NCBI RefSeq assembly: GCF_024029435.1 | Contig: NZ_CP097118.1 | Location: forward strand, 1,116,001 to 1,180,000 | DNA length: 64,000 nt | Reading direction: 5' to 3' | Source: Fructilactobacillus hinvesii | GTDB taxonomy: Bacteria > Bacillota > Bacilli > Lactobacillales > Lactobacillaceae | The notes under the pieces: model-generated | Databases searched by the model: none | What the model was told of the DNA's origin: nothing | The model's input: only the letters and a program-made list of their open reading frames with translations | Shown here: positions 24,986-33,080 of the stretch, piece after piece | How the letters are laid out: every line of letters begins with the position of its first letter | Numbering within the stretch: the stretch's first letter is position 1 | Position numbers and translations under genes: made by a program

Positions 24986-25000
24986 AATGCCGAGAGCGGG
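24986..25000. repeat. att repeat, tRNA-proximal end
   Basis: AATGCCGAGAGCGGG overlapping the 3' end of tRNA-Leu(CAA). The tRNA stays intact on this side. Confidence 0.85.
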
Positions 25001-25072
25001 GGTCGAACCCGCACGATCGCAATGATCACTGGATTTTGAGTCCAGCGCGTCTGCCAATTCCGCCATCTCGGC
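24988..25072 (-). tRNA. tRNA-Leu(CAA)
   Basis: Acceptor GCCGAGA/TCTCGGC, anticodon stem CTGGA/TCCAG around CTCAAAA, long variable arm, T-arm GCGGG/CCCGC. Last gene of the cluster and the integration target of the prophage remnant. Confidence 0.95.
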
Positions 25073-25091
25073 AAAAGATTGATTGAGCCAA

Positions 25092-25162
<71 letters not shown>

Positions 25163-25217
25163 AGAAAAACATTTACGTTTAAATGCCCTCTTCTTGCAGA
25201 TGCAAGACAATCAAAAG

Positions 25218-25291
25218 GGCGGTAGGTGGGAATCGAACCCACGCGTGTCGGTACCACAAACCGATGTGTTAACCACTTCACCACTACCGCC
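25218..25291 (-). tRNA. tRNA-His(GTG)
   Basis: Anticodon stem TCGGT/ACCGA around TTGTGGT. The extra 5' G pairs with C73, as expected for tRNA-His. Confidence 0.94.
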
Positions 25292-25304
25292 ATAACATCA
25301 TAAA

Positions 25305-25375
25305 CAGGGATAGCAGGAATCGAACCCGCATCAGCGGTTTTGGAGACCGACATACTACCGTTGTACTATATCCCT
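25305..25375 (-). tRNA. tRNA-Trp(CCA)
   Basis: Acceptor AGGGATA/TATCCCT, anticodon loop CTCCAAA, discriminator G. The first anticodon-stem pair reads T-C, a possible mismatch at 27-43. Confidence 0.92.
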
Positions 25376-25381
25376 ATATGG

Positions 25382-25464
25382 TGGAGGGGAGTGGATTCGA
25401 ACCACCGAACCCGAAGGAGCGGATTTACAGTCCGCCGCGTTTAGCCAGACTTCGCTACCCCTCC
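25382..25464 (-). tRNA. tRNA-Tyr(GTA)
   Basis: Class II tRNA: acceptor GGAGGGG/CCCCTCC, anticodon stem GCGGA/TCCGC around CTGTAAA, long variable arm. Confidence 0.95.
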
Positions 25465-25469
25465 ATAAA

Positions 25470-25542
25470 TGGCGCGGGACAGAATCGAACTGCCGACACA
25501 CGGAGCTTCAATCCGTTGCTCTACCAACTGAGCTACCGAGCC
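25470..25542 (-). tRNA. tRNA-Phe(GAA), acceptor mismatch
   Basis: Anticodon stem ACGGA/TCCGT around TTGAAGC. Acceptor arms are GGCTCGG and CCGCGCC, leaving a T4-C69 mismatch where T-A is expected. Everything else is canonical. Confidence 0.92.
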
Positions 25543-25600
25543 AAACCATTTATGACATTGTTAATAACGCTATTCAATTATGGTTGCATTACTGCAACTA

Positions 25601-25676
25601 CGGTTCGTACGAGACTCGAACTCGTGATCTCCTGCGTGACAGGCAGGCGTCTTAAACCGGACTGGACCAACGAACC
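25601..25676 (-). tRNA. tRNA-Asp(GTC)
   Basis: Acceptor GGTTCGT/ACGAACC, anticodon loop CTGTCAC, T-arm ACGAG/CTCGT, discriminator G. Confidence 0.95.
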
Positions 25677-25681
25677 AAAAG

Positions 25682-25754
25682 TGGAAGATACAGGGCTCGA
25701 ACCTGTGACCCTCTGCTTGTAAGGCAGACGCTCTCCCAACTGAGCTAATCTTCC
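25682..25754 (-). tRNA. tRNA-Val(TAC)
   Basis: Acceptor GGAAGAT/ATCTTCC, anticodon stem TCTGC/GCAGA around CTTACAA. Confidence 0.95.
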
Positions 25755-25762
25755 AAAATGAG

Positions 25763-25834
25763 TGACCCGCACGGGATTCGAACCCATGTTACTGCCGTGA
25801 AAGGGCAGTGTCTTAACCACTTGACCAGCGGGTC
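25763..25834 (-). tRNA. tRNA-Glu(TTC)
   Basis: Acceptor GACCCGC/GCGGGTC, anticodon stem CTGCC/GGCAG around CTTTCAC. Confidence 0.95.
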
Positions 25835-25845
25835 ATTACTAGATA

Positions 25846-25936
25846 CGGAGAGTGAGGGATTCGAACCCTCGAAACAGGCTTTTACCCGTTTACATCATTT
25901 CCAATGATGCTCCTTCGGCCTCTCGGACAACTCTCC
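25846..25936 (-). tRNA. tRNA-Ser(GGA)
   Basis: Class II tRNA: acceptor GGAGAGT/ACTCTCC, anticodon stem CATCA/TGATG around TTGGAAA, long variable arm, discriminator G. Confidence 0.95.
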
Positions 25937-25942
25937 ATAATA

Positions 25943-26015
25943 CTCCGACAGGCGGGCTCGAACCGTCGACAACCTGATTAACAGTCAGGTGCTCTACCAA
26001 CTGAGCTATGTCGGA
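25943..26015 (-). tRNA. tRNA-Asn(GTT), T-stem mismatch
   Basis: Acceptor TCCGACA/TGTCGGA, anticodon stem CCTGA/TCAGG around CTGTTAA. T-stem arms GACGG and CCGCC leave an A50-C64 mismatch. First gene of the cluster. Confidence 0.93.
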
Positions 26016-26048
26016 ATAATCATTTTAAGCTCACAAGACAACTTCAAT

Positions 26049-26078
26049 ATAATATCATGAAATTGTCTAAGTTGTCAA
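26049..26078 (-). promoter_or_regulatory. Promoter of the 11-tRNA cluster
   Basis: Minus-strand TTGACA (26073-26078), 18-base spacer, TATTAT (26049-26054), about 35 bases before tRNA-Asn. No rRNA genes lie upstream in the window, so the cluster has its own promoter. Confidence 0.75.
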
Positions 26079-26253
26079 TCACTTTTTTGTCTGAAGTAAT
26101 CAAACAACTCGCTCTCAACAACATAAGTTATCTTATCAAGAATGGAGTCACCCGTCAACACCTTTTTTATATTAAAATATCCTTAATTCTGCTTTTTCCC
26201 CGTTGTTATTTGCTAAAATAAGGGAAAGACAAATTTTAGAATGGAGTTTACGC

Positions 26254-26895
26254 ATGAATTTAATCATCGACTTTTTTTTACATATCGATAAACATTTAGT
26301 TTATTTAGTTAATATCTTTGGTAATTGGACGTATTTAATTCTGTTCCTCATTATCTTTGTGGAGACTGGAGCCGTAATTTTACCGTTTCTACCGGGAGAC
26401 TCCCTTCTCTTTGCCGCTGCTGCTCTAGCTGCTAATCCTCAATACGGATTACACATTTGGATTTTTGTATTTTCTTTCCTACTAGCATCAATCTTAGGAG
26501 ATTCACTCAACTTCATGATTGGGCGCAAGGTCGGAATGAAAATTACTAAGAATCGCTTTTTAGGTCGTTTCATTAAAGAAAAGGATCTAGAACGCGCCCG
26601 ATCTTTCTTTGATAAGTATGGAGCAATTGCAATTTTCATTGCCCGTTTCATTCCGATTGTACGGACTTTTGCTCCCTTTGTGGCTGCTAGTAGTGACTAC
26701 AGTTACCAAAAATTCATTAAATATAACCTAGCCGCTTGCTTTGCCTGGGTAATTCTTTGCTGTGGTGGTGGCTACTTCTTTGGAAACATTCCCTTCGTTC
26801 AAGAGCACTTCTCCGTAGTTGTCATTTCCATTATCGGAATTTCCTTAATTCCAGCGGTAATTGGAATGCTTAAGGAACGCTATTCAACTAAATAA
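26254..26895 (+). CDS. DedA family membrane protein
   Basis: 213 aa DedA/SNARE-associated family protein; members act in lipid-carrier or phospholipid translocation and membrane homeostasis. It shows the signature FLPGDSLLFAAAALAA (about 52-67), then GDSLNFMIGRKVG and the conserved IARFIPIVRTFAPFVAA (about 128-144). The ATG at 26254 follows AATGGAG; an upstream 17-codon extension has no ribosome site. Monocistronic with a terminator. Confidence 0.92.
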   Translation: MNLIIDFFLHIDKHLVYLVNIFGNWTYLILFLIIFVETGAVILPFLPGDSLLFAAAALAANPQYGLHIWIFVFSFLLASILGDSLNFMIGRKVGMKITKNRFLGRFIKEKDLERARSFFDKYGAIAIFIARFIPIVRTFAPFVAASSDYSYQKFIKYNLAACFAWVILCCGGGYFFGNIPFVQEHFSVVVISIIGISLIPAVIGMLKERYSTK

Positions 26896-26898
26896 ACT

Positions 26899-26938
26899 AA
26901 AAAGACGAGTTCTTAGTTCAAGAACTCGTCTTTTTTAG
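26899..26938. terminator. Bidirectional terminator, overlaps the end of lit
   Basis: AAAAGACGAGTTCTT and AAGAACTCGTCTTTT with a 5-base loop. The last codons and stop of the convergent lit gene lie in its right arm. Confidence 0.9.
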
Positions 26939-27562
26939 TTGATAATAACCTACTAGCCGTAGACTTAATAGTCCCCCTAAAAATGTCACCACGACTAATG
27001 CAAACGCCGCTCCAAAGTACTGATCTGGCAAAACGTTAATAATTGGATCAATTTGGGGATTAAAAATCCACGTTTGTCTTTGAAATATCAGGCGATGAAA
27101 ATAAATAAAACAGTCCTGAAAGTCGAGTAACAAAAAAAAGCTAATGACCCCAATTACAATCATTGTAACGTCTAAGAGGCTTTCTAAGCGCCAAATTTGC
27201 CGATAAATTTTTTGCTTAAAGCAAGCCCAAGCCAGCCAACTACTCAACAGTAAAAAAACTAGTTCAATTTTTTCAACTAACTGCTTCACATCATAAAAAT
27301 GAGATTGAGCTGCTGGAGACAACCGATAGAAGTGCAGATTCATTTGATTTTTCCAGGGAAATTGGATGTAAGTAACCATTTGGTGAAAGTTATCCATTAA
27401 AACCCTCGTTGACACATGAAATTGCTGATTTAAATGTAAACCAAGCACACACAGATGGTACAAACAGCCTGAATTAATTCCAACAATGATGGCAAACCCG
27501 AAAAACCAACTGAGTAATAAACAGTACCCCATCATTAGTCGCCAATCAAATTTTCCAATCAT
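26918..27562 (-). CDS. lit: Lit-type lipoprotein intramolecular transacylase (DUF1461/TIGR01906)
   Basis: 214 aa integral membrane protein with four to five helices. The C-terminal block FHRLIFQRQTWIF followed by DPIINVLPDQYF is the hallmark of the TIGR01906/DUF1461 family. That family includes Lit, which converts lipoproteins to the lyso form by moving an acyl chain to the N-terminal cysteine. The true start is probably the ATG at 27562, which overlaps the end of the HAD gene; the frame upstream of it is antisense-like extension. Assignment to Lit rests on family recognition. Confidence 0.75.
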   Translation of the reverse strand: MIGKFDWRLMMGYCLLLSWFFGFAIIVGINSGCLYHLCVLGLHLNQQFHVSTRVLMDNFHQMVTYIQFPWKNQMNLHFYRLSPAAQSHFYDVKQLVEKIELVFLLLSSWLAWACFKQKIYRQIWRLESLLDVTMIVIGVISFFLLLDFQDCFIYFHRLIFQRQTWIFNPQIDPIINVLPDQYFGAAFALVVVTFLGGLLSLRLVGYYQLKKTSS

Positions 27563-28328
27563 CGAAACTCTCGATTTCATGTGTTGGTTGGATGTCTTCT
27601 TGATGAACTTCATCCGGATGTGAAACACCTGTGTATACCAATAAAGTGTCAATTCCCGCCTTGATCCCAGCTTTAATGTCTGTTTGGTAGTTATCCCCCA
27701 CCATCACTACTTGATCAGTTGAAAGCTGTAACAACTTAATCGCATTTTTAATAATCAGGTCATTGGGTTTCCCAATTAAAATCGGATCAACCTGGGTAGC
27801 ATAGCGAAGCAAATCAATAATTGAACCCGCCCCCGGCAGCTTCCCTCGTTCGGTGGGAATTAACGTATCTGCATTAGTCCCAATAAAACGGGCCCCATTT
27901 TGAATTGCTAAGGCCGCCTGAGCCACTTTTTCATAGGTTAAATCATAATCTAAAGCAGCAACAACATACGCCGGTTGGGAAGAGAATACGTCAAATCCAG
28001 CTAAACTAATCAAACTTTTTAAGTCTGGTTCTCCAATGACGTTGGCAGTTAGAGGAAGCTTTCGTTTGTGAGCGTCATCCTTCATGTATTCCGCAGTCGC
28101 CATTCCCGCGGTATAAACATTACTTTCTTGTACATGAATATCATGGTTAACCGCTAAATTAGCAACCACTTCGGCCGGTTTTTTCGTAGTATTATTAGTC
28201 ACAAATAAAAAGGGAATCTCATGTGCTTGCAGTCGGGCAATAAACCGACGGGCCGCAGGAATTTGAATTTTTCCTTGGTAGACGGTTCCGTCTAAATCAA
28301 TTAGGTAACCTCGATAGTTTGCCATCAT
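27546..28328 (-). CDS. yutF: HAD-IIA phosphatase, NagD/YutF-like
   Basis: 260 aa cytosolic HAD phosphatase. Motif I is DLDGTVYQG, motif II VTNNTTKK, motif III lysine in GKPNDLI, and motif IV VMVGDNYQTDI. A C2 cap lies between. Its start shares one base with the yutD stop, so the two are translationally coupled, and its end overlaps lit by 17 bases. The substrate is not predictable from sequence. Confidence 0.92.
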   Translation of the reverse strand: MMANYRGYLIDLDGTVYQGKIQIPAARRFIARLQAHEIPFLFVTNNTTKKPAEVVANLAVNHDIHVQESNVYTAGMATAEYMKDDAHKRKLPLTANVIGEPDLKSLISLAGFDVFSSQPAYVVAALDYDLTYEKVAQAALAIQNGARFIGTNADTLIPTERGKLPGAGSIIDLLRYATQVDPILIGKPNDLIIKNAIKLLQLSTDQVVMVGDNYQTDIKAGIKAGIDTLLVYTGVSHPDEVHQEDIQPTHEIESFDDWKI

Positions 28329-28870
28329 TAATCCTCACTTCTCTGGCGAATGGTAAATTGACGTTTCCGCCGGTGTTTTCCAGGTTGAAAGGATTTTGCC
28401 GGCCGATTTTGATTACGAGAACGATTCGTAGTTCGTTTCCTCTTACCATGCTTCTCTTTAAGTCGCGAACTAATTTGGTAATTATTAGTCCGTGGTCCCA
28501 CTGATTTAACTACCGGATCCAAATTTTTAATAATAAAGTAATTAGTCCCCAAATTAGCTACTTCGAGTAAATAATCCTGAATGGTTCGGTAGCGTAATTC
28601 CTCACTGACGTTGCGATCGTCTCGATAAAATCCAGCCAGCCGTAACTGTCCATAACCCCAGTCACCGACGATGTAATCATAATGGGTGAAAATTCCGTTA
28701 AAACGATTACTAAATTCCCCGAGGTCAAAGGCATCACGAACGTTAGTTTCAATTACGTATAGATGTCCATTAATATTAAGCGTTGTTTCATCCACACGTT
28801 GAATTTCAGCGTAAGGGGTCCGCTCTTCCTTGCGCTGTTCAATTAAATCTTCAATTTGACTGTGATCCAT
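28328..28870 (-). CDS. yutD: YutD family protein
   Basis: 180 aa. The conserved core (about 25-130) has YVIETNVRDAFDLGEFSNRF, YDYIVGDWGYGQLRLAGFY and YFIIKNL. A basic Arg/Asn/Lys-rich tail (about 135-180) looks disordered and nucleic-acid binding. AAGGAGGACAGC precedes the ATG. It overlaps yunD by 20 bases and yutF by one. Function unknown in the family. Confidence 0.9.
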   Translation of the reverse strand: MDHSQIEDLIEQRKEERTPYAEIQRVDETTLNINGHLYVIETNVRDAFDLGEFSNRFNGIFTHYDYIVGDWGYGQLRLAGFYRDDRNVSEELRYRTIQDYLLEVANLGTNYFIIKNLDPVVKSVGPRTNNYQISSRLKEKHGKRKRTTNRSRNQNRPAKSFQPGKHRRKRQFTIRQRSED

Positions 28871-30254
28871 GCTGTCCTCCTTGAATTGGGTAGTGACGTT
28901 TCAGATAAGCGGCCAAAACATCCTTGAGAGTTTTATCAAAATAAATGGTATTCTCTCCCACCACATCGATAGTTGGGAAAAAGGGAATGAATTGATAATG
29001 ATCTAACAAACCAATTTCATACTGCTGCTGTGGGTCAACTAGTTCATCATGCCACATTAATTGATTTTGCTCGTTAAAATGGACTTCTAGGGCCTCTAAG
29101 CGACCAAATTGACTTCCCCGAAAGCCCATCCCCTTTTGCGGAAAAGCAATTAAAAAGTTCCGATTTTTGCGCATTTCCATCATTAACCGCCATAAATCAT
29201 ATCCCCAGAGTTTAGTTTTCATGACATGAATGTTGTGTGGTAAAATCCGTTGAATTTGTTCCATATTAACAACGCCCGCCGGAAGATCATGTAAAAAGAG
29301 CCCCGTATTCAAAACAGCGGCCTTAACTCCAATACTCTCTGCAACGGCACGTAATCCCAATTGCACTAACGGATTATCATCGACAAAAGAGGTCTTAAAA
29401 GAATGCGGCAACTGCGCCACTTGTTGTTTCGCTAGTAAATTCCGCCCTGTTTCCCGCCACTGGCGCACTTGGACTTGATCCAGAGAATCAGCAACTAACG
29501 GAGCAGTGGGAATCACCCGAGCAGCTCGCTTTTGCACCTGGTGATTTTCCACTGTAAAGGTAATTTCTCCCACATAATGACCCCATTTTTCGGCTGCGGT
29601 CAGAAGCGTTTGCTTTCGTAATTCTCCTTGTACCAGTAAATGATGGGTATGGCCACCAATCACAATGGAAATTTCTGGAAATTGATCGGCAATTTGGCGG
29701 TCTTGATTAATTCCCAGGTGAGATAACAAAATTAAAACATCATATTGCCCCTGCCATTGTTCCAAACATTTGGTAATGGTGGGAAAAACAGGCTTGGGAA
29801 TCCATCCCATAAAGCGAAAAGTTGGATATGGAAAGGTTAATCCCATAAACCGAATTCGGGTGCCATCGGCAAGCTGATAGTCTACAAACGGATAAGTCCA
29901 CCGTGGTGCTTTCCCGGTTTTAGCATCTAAAACATTGTCCAAAACAATGGGGAAATTAGCGTGATCATACAAATGACTGAGTTCTTCATGTGAGGTAGTT
30001 AAAGCCTCATTATTACCAATTGTCGCCACATGATAATGAATCTGATTTAAAAGTTTGATGTTAGCTTGTCCACCAGTGGCATCTGTTAACGGTTCAAACC
30101 GATCAATTGCATCACCATCATCAACCCGAAACACGGTATACCCTTGTTTTTCCAATTCCACGGTTCTCGTTTTCATCAGTTGGATAATTTGGGGGAAATT
30201 TTCAAAATGAGAATGTAAATCATTCGTGTGTAAAATTGCAACTTTTGTTTTCAC
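28851..30254 (-). CDS. yunD: YunD, 5'-nucleotidase-type metallophosphatase
   Basis: 467 aa bimetallic phosphoesterase/nucleotidase family protein without a signal peptide. Metal motifs: HTNDLHSHFE, VDDGDAIDRFE, TIGNNEAL (the variant of GNHE in this branch), LLSHLG and GGHTHH. A C-terminal nucleotidase domain follows (about 260-460). GTG start with AGAGGTTAAAAC upstream. First gene of the yunD-yutD-yutF-lit operon. Confidence 0.88.
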   Translation of the reverse strand: MKTKVAILHTNDLHSHFENFPQIIQLMKTRTVELEKQGYTVFRVDDGDAIDRFEPLTDATGGQANIKLLNQIHYHVATIGNNEALTTSHEELSHLYDHANFPIVLDNVLDAKTGKAPRWTYPFVDYQLADGTRIRFMGLTFPYPTFRFMGWIPKPVFPTITKCLEQWQGQYDVLILLSHLGINQDRQIADQFPEISIVIGGHTHHLLVQGELRKQTLLTAAEKWGHYVGEITFTVENHQVQKRAARVIPTAPLVADSLDQVQVRQWRETGRNLLAKQQVAQLPHSFKTSFVDDNPLVQLGLRAVAESIGVKAAVLNTGLFLHDLPAGVVNMEQIQRILPHNIHVMKTKLWGYDLWRLMMEMRKNRNFLIAFPQKGMGFRGSQFGRLEALEVHFNEQNQLMWHDELVDPQQQYEIGLLDHYQFIPFFPTIDVVGENTIYFDKTLKDVLAAYLKRHYPIQGGQHGSQSN

Positions 30255-30321
30255 GTTTTAACCTCTAATCGTCAAACTTCAATCTATTCACATTCTAACA
30301 TTGATTTCTAATTCTTTTGTA

Positions 30322-30364
30322 ACTAAAAATCCACTTCGTTTCAAACGAAACAAAGCGGATTTAA
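30322..30364 (-). terminator. Terminator of the amino-acid permease gene
   Basis: Minus-strand AAATCCGCTTTGTTTCG and CGAAGTGGATTTTTAG form an imperfect hairpin with a T-rich tail. Confidence 0.75.
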
Positions 30365-30371
30365 TTAAGAG

Positions 30372-31742
30372 TTAGCTAGTCGTTCTGGTTCGATAAAAAT
30401 CAAAAAGATACATCCCCACGAGCCAAACTACCGATCCAATTAACGCAATCAGAGTTTGCGTCTGGAAGAGCAAGATAATGGCTACAAAAATCATAAAGAA
30501 AATTGTAAAGAAATTAGCGTATGGGAAAAACGGCATTTTAAACGTCAGCTGGCTAGTTTCAGCTGGAGTTAATTGTTGCCGATATTGATAATGAGCCACC
30601 ACAATTAACGACCAAATGAACAAGAAACAAGTCGTGGCCACACTAGAAATAAAATCAAAAACCCCACTTGGAACAATGATATCTAAGATGACAGATAACC
30701 CAATCATAACCGTGGAAAAGAAAATGGCATTCGTAGGTAAACCGCGGTGAGAAAGTTTCCCAAGATGCTGACCCAGTCGATTTCCTGATTTTTGGGTTAA
30801 TGAGTAAAGCATTCGTCCTGTGGTAAAAATAGCACTATTACAGGAAGAAGCAGCCGCCGTTAGTACCACAAAGTTAATGATGGCAGCGGCTGGTCGAATC
30901 CCTAATCCTTGAAAGACCTGGACAAATGGACTTGAAGACGGAGAAATGTATTGCCAAGGGAAAATACACATCAACGCTAATAATGACCCTACGTAAAAGA
31001 GAATAATTCGAACCGGGACGTCATTAATACACTTTGGAATGATGGTCTGGGGATCTTTCGTTTCAGACGCCGTCATTCCAATCATTTCAATTCCCACAAA
31101 ACTAAATACCACCATTTGAAACGATAAAAAGAAGCCAGTTAAGCCATGCGGGAAGAAGTTGCCATTCGTAAGATTAGTCACGCTAGCATAGCCAACGGGT
31201 GTTTTATAATGAATTGCTACTAAAACAACTCCAGTTAAAATTAGTAACAAAATGGCAACCACTTTAATAATTGCAAACCAGAATTCAGTTTCTCCAAACG
31301 CTGACACCGTAATTGAATTCATTAAGAAGAGAATTACTAATAAAAATAGTCCCGTTACCCAGATTGGTAATTTCGGATACCAAAACTGCATGTATAAACC
31401 AGCAGCAGTAACCTCAGCCATGGCAATCGTAATCCAGCAGACTAAATACGTCCACCCGGCAACAAATCCCGTTTTGGGTCCTAAATACTGCTCAATAAAA
31501 TCAATAAAGGAAACACTTTTCGTATTAGAAAGTAATAACTCACCGAGTGCCCGCATTAAGAAAAAGCACGCAATCCCAGCAATTAAATAAGCTAAAAGCA
31601 GTGAGGGTCCCGCCAAGTGAATTGATTTACCAGCACCAAGGAACAGCCCCGTCCCAATGGTTCCTCCAAGGGCAATTAACTGTACATGTCGACTTTTTAA
31701 TCCCCGGTTCATCTCAGGGGCTGCTTGGTTATCTTTACTCAC
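30372..31742 (-). CDS. Amino-acid permease (AAT/APC family)
   Basis: 456 aa proton-coupled amino-acid importer with 12 predicted helices. N-terminal motif MNRGLKSRHVQLIALGGTIGTGLFLGAG is split across residues 11-39; later blocks include SFVGIEMIGMTASETKDP and SCNSAIFTTGRMLY. Substrate cannot be fixed; the closest known groups are the proline/serine/alanine-type AAT permeases. The first ATG (31751) directly abuts AAAGG, so the GTG three codons later (31742, nine bases from AAAGG) is the more likely start. Monocistronic. Confidence 0.87.
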   Translation of the reverse strand: MSKDNQAAPEMNRGLKSRHVQLIALGGTIGTGLFLGAGKSIHLAGPSLLLAYLIAGIACFFLMRALGELLLSNTKSVSFIDFIEQYLGPKTGFVAGWTYLVCWITIAMAEVTAAGLYMQFWYPKLPIWVTGLFLLVILFLMNSITVSAFGETEFWFAIIKVVAILLLILTGVVLVAIHYKTPVGYASVTNLTNGNFFPHGLTGFFLSFQMVVFSFVGIEMIGMTASETKDPQTIIPKCINDVPVRIILFYVGSLLALMCIFPWQYISPSSSPFVQVFQGLGIRPAAAIINFVVLTAAASSCNSAIFTTGRMLYSLTQKSGNRLGQHLGKLSHRGLPTNAIFFSTVMIGLSVILDIIVPSGVFDFISSVATTCFLFIWSLIVVAHYQYRQQLTPAETSQLTFKMPFFPYANFFTIFFMIFVAIILLFQTQTLIALIGSVVWLVGMYLFDFYRTRTTS

Positions 31743-31827
31743 GACTGACATCCTTTCATCTAGTGAAAATCTTAATTAACTCGATTATACCCAATTCGTG
31801 AACATCTGTCTAAGTAAAATAAGTATA

Positions 31828-31863
31828 AAAAAAAAGGAAGTTCCGCTAAGAACCTCCCTTTCA
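31828..31863 (-). terminator. ackA terminator
   Basis: Minus-strand AAGGGAGGTTC and GAACTTCCTT with a 6-base loop and a long T run. Confidence 0.85.
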
Positions 31864-31870
31864 AACTTAA

Positions 31871-33070
31871 TTATTTATTTTGTTCTGCTAACGAAACAAC
31901 GTCACGAACAATCATCAATTCTTCGTTAGTTGGAACTAACAGGGTTTTAATCTTGGAGCCAGCGGCACTCAAGTCTCGTTCCACCCCGCGAACGTTGTTC
32001 TTTTCTTCGTCAACGCCAATTCCAAAGTAGTGAAGTTGATCCGTAACTTCTTTACGAACCGTAATACTGTTTTCACCAACTCCAGCGGTAAAGACGATTG
32101 CGTCTGCACCACCCAATTCTGCGAGGTAAGTTCCGATGTAACGTACAATCCGGTTAACGTACATTTCTCGAGCAACTTTAGCCCGGTGATTAGTGTCTTG
32201 GGCAGCTTCTACATCCCGCATGTCGGCAGAAACACCAGAAATTCCCAGTAACCCAGATTTTTGGTTCAAGACCTTAATCATGTCTTCAATGTTTGTCATT
32301 CCTTCTTTTTCCATTACGTAAGCTAATAAAGAAGGATCAACGTCCCCAGATCTAGTTGCCATTGTAACTCCAGTTACTGGGGTAAAGCCCATCGAAGTAT
32401 CATAAGATTTCCCGTTTTTAATGGCACAAATGGAAGCACCAGCTCCTAAGTGCATCACGATTAACTTCAAATCTTCTAACGGCTTTCCCAGAATTTCAGC
32501 TGTCCGCTGCGAAACATACCGATAACTAATTCCATGAGCTCCGTACTTACGAGCTTTATATTTTTCGTAATATTCGTATGGAAGACTGTATAAGTAATTC
32601 TTTTCTGGAATGGTAGAGTGAAAGGACGTATCAAACACTGCGACACTGATCACGTTTGGTAGGATTTTCTTAAAGGCTTTGATCCCTAAAACATTAGCTG
32701 GTTCATGTAAAGGAGCAAATTCGCTTAAACTTTCAATTTTTTGCAAAACTTCCGGGGTAATCACTACCGAACGGTCAAAGTATTCTCCTCCGGCAACAAC
32801 CCGGTGTCCTACCCCGTTAATTTCGTTATAATCACTAATAATCTGTAAGTCTAACAATTGATCCAATAAAATTTGGATGGCAGCTTCGTGATCTTTAACT
32901 TCCGTTACATTTTCATATTTTTGGCCATCACCGTACTTAATGGTAACGTGGGCATCTGGCAGTGCAATTCGTTCGATTACTCCTTCTGCCACTACTTCTT
33001 CAGCAGGCATCTCAAATAATTTGAATTTTAACGTCGAACTTCCAGCATTAACCGCAATTACTTTACTCAT
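31871..33070 (-). CDS. ackA: Acetate kinase
   Basis: Converts acetyl phosphate and ADP to acetate and ATP; 399 aa, normal length. Motifs: VIAVNAGSSTLKFKLFEMP at the N-terminus, GHRVVAGGEYF, FDTSFH, GAHGISYRYV and VFTAGVGENS. AAGGAGATCATT precedes the ATG. It lies 10 bases after the methyltransferase gene at the end of the comG group, the usual Firmicutes order. Confidence 0.96.
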   Translation of the reverse strand: MSKVIAVNAGSSTLKFKLFEMPAEEVVAEGVIERIALPDAHVTIKYGDGQKYENVTEVKDHEAAIQILLDQLLDLQIISDYNEINGVGHRVVAGGEYFDRSVVITPEVLQKIESLSEFAPLHEPANVLGIKAFKKILPNVISVAVFDTSFHSTIPEKNYLYSLPYEYYEKYKARKYGAHGISYRYVSQRTAEILGKPLEDLKLIVMHLGAGASICAIKNGKSYDTSMGFTPVTGVTMATRSGDVDPSLLAYVMEKEGMTNIEDMIKVLNQKSGLLGISGVSADMRDVEAAQDTNHRAKVAREMYVNRIVRYIGTYLAELGGADAIVFTAGVGENSITVRKEVTDQLHYFGIGVDEEKNNVRGVERDLSAAGSKIKTLLVPTNEELMIVRDVVSLAEQNK

Positions 33071-33080
33071 AATGATCTCC

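Larger units (their letters stand above)
18198..25000. mobile_element. Grounded prophage remnant in tRNA-Leu(CAA), 6.8 kb
   Basis: Flanked by a 15-bp direct repeat of the tRNA-Leu 3' end, with the integrase adjacent to the tRNA. The plus strand carries accessory membrane proteins, a CI-type repressor, an ImmA-like protein and the integrase. The minus strand at the far end carries interrupted late-gene remnants, including an SH3-type lysin tail. Replication, packaging and structural genes are absent. The integrase is truncated, so the element should be immobile. Confidence 0.85.

Noticed and set aside
25583..25598. GTTGCA/TGCAAC hairpin between tRNA-Asp and tRNA-Phe
   Set aside because: No T run in either direction; likely a spacer or processing structure, not a terminator.
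25378..25820. ORFs on both strands across the tRNA cluster
   Set aside because: They are artefacts of conserved tRNA sequence; every stretch is explained by tRNA cloverleaves.
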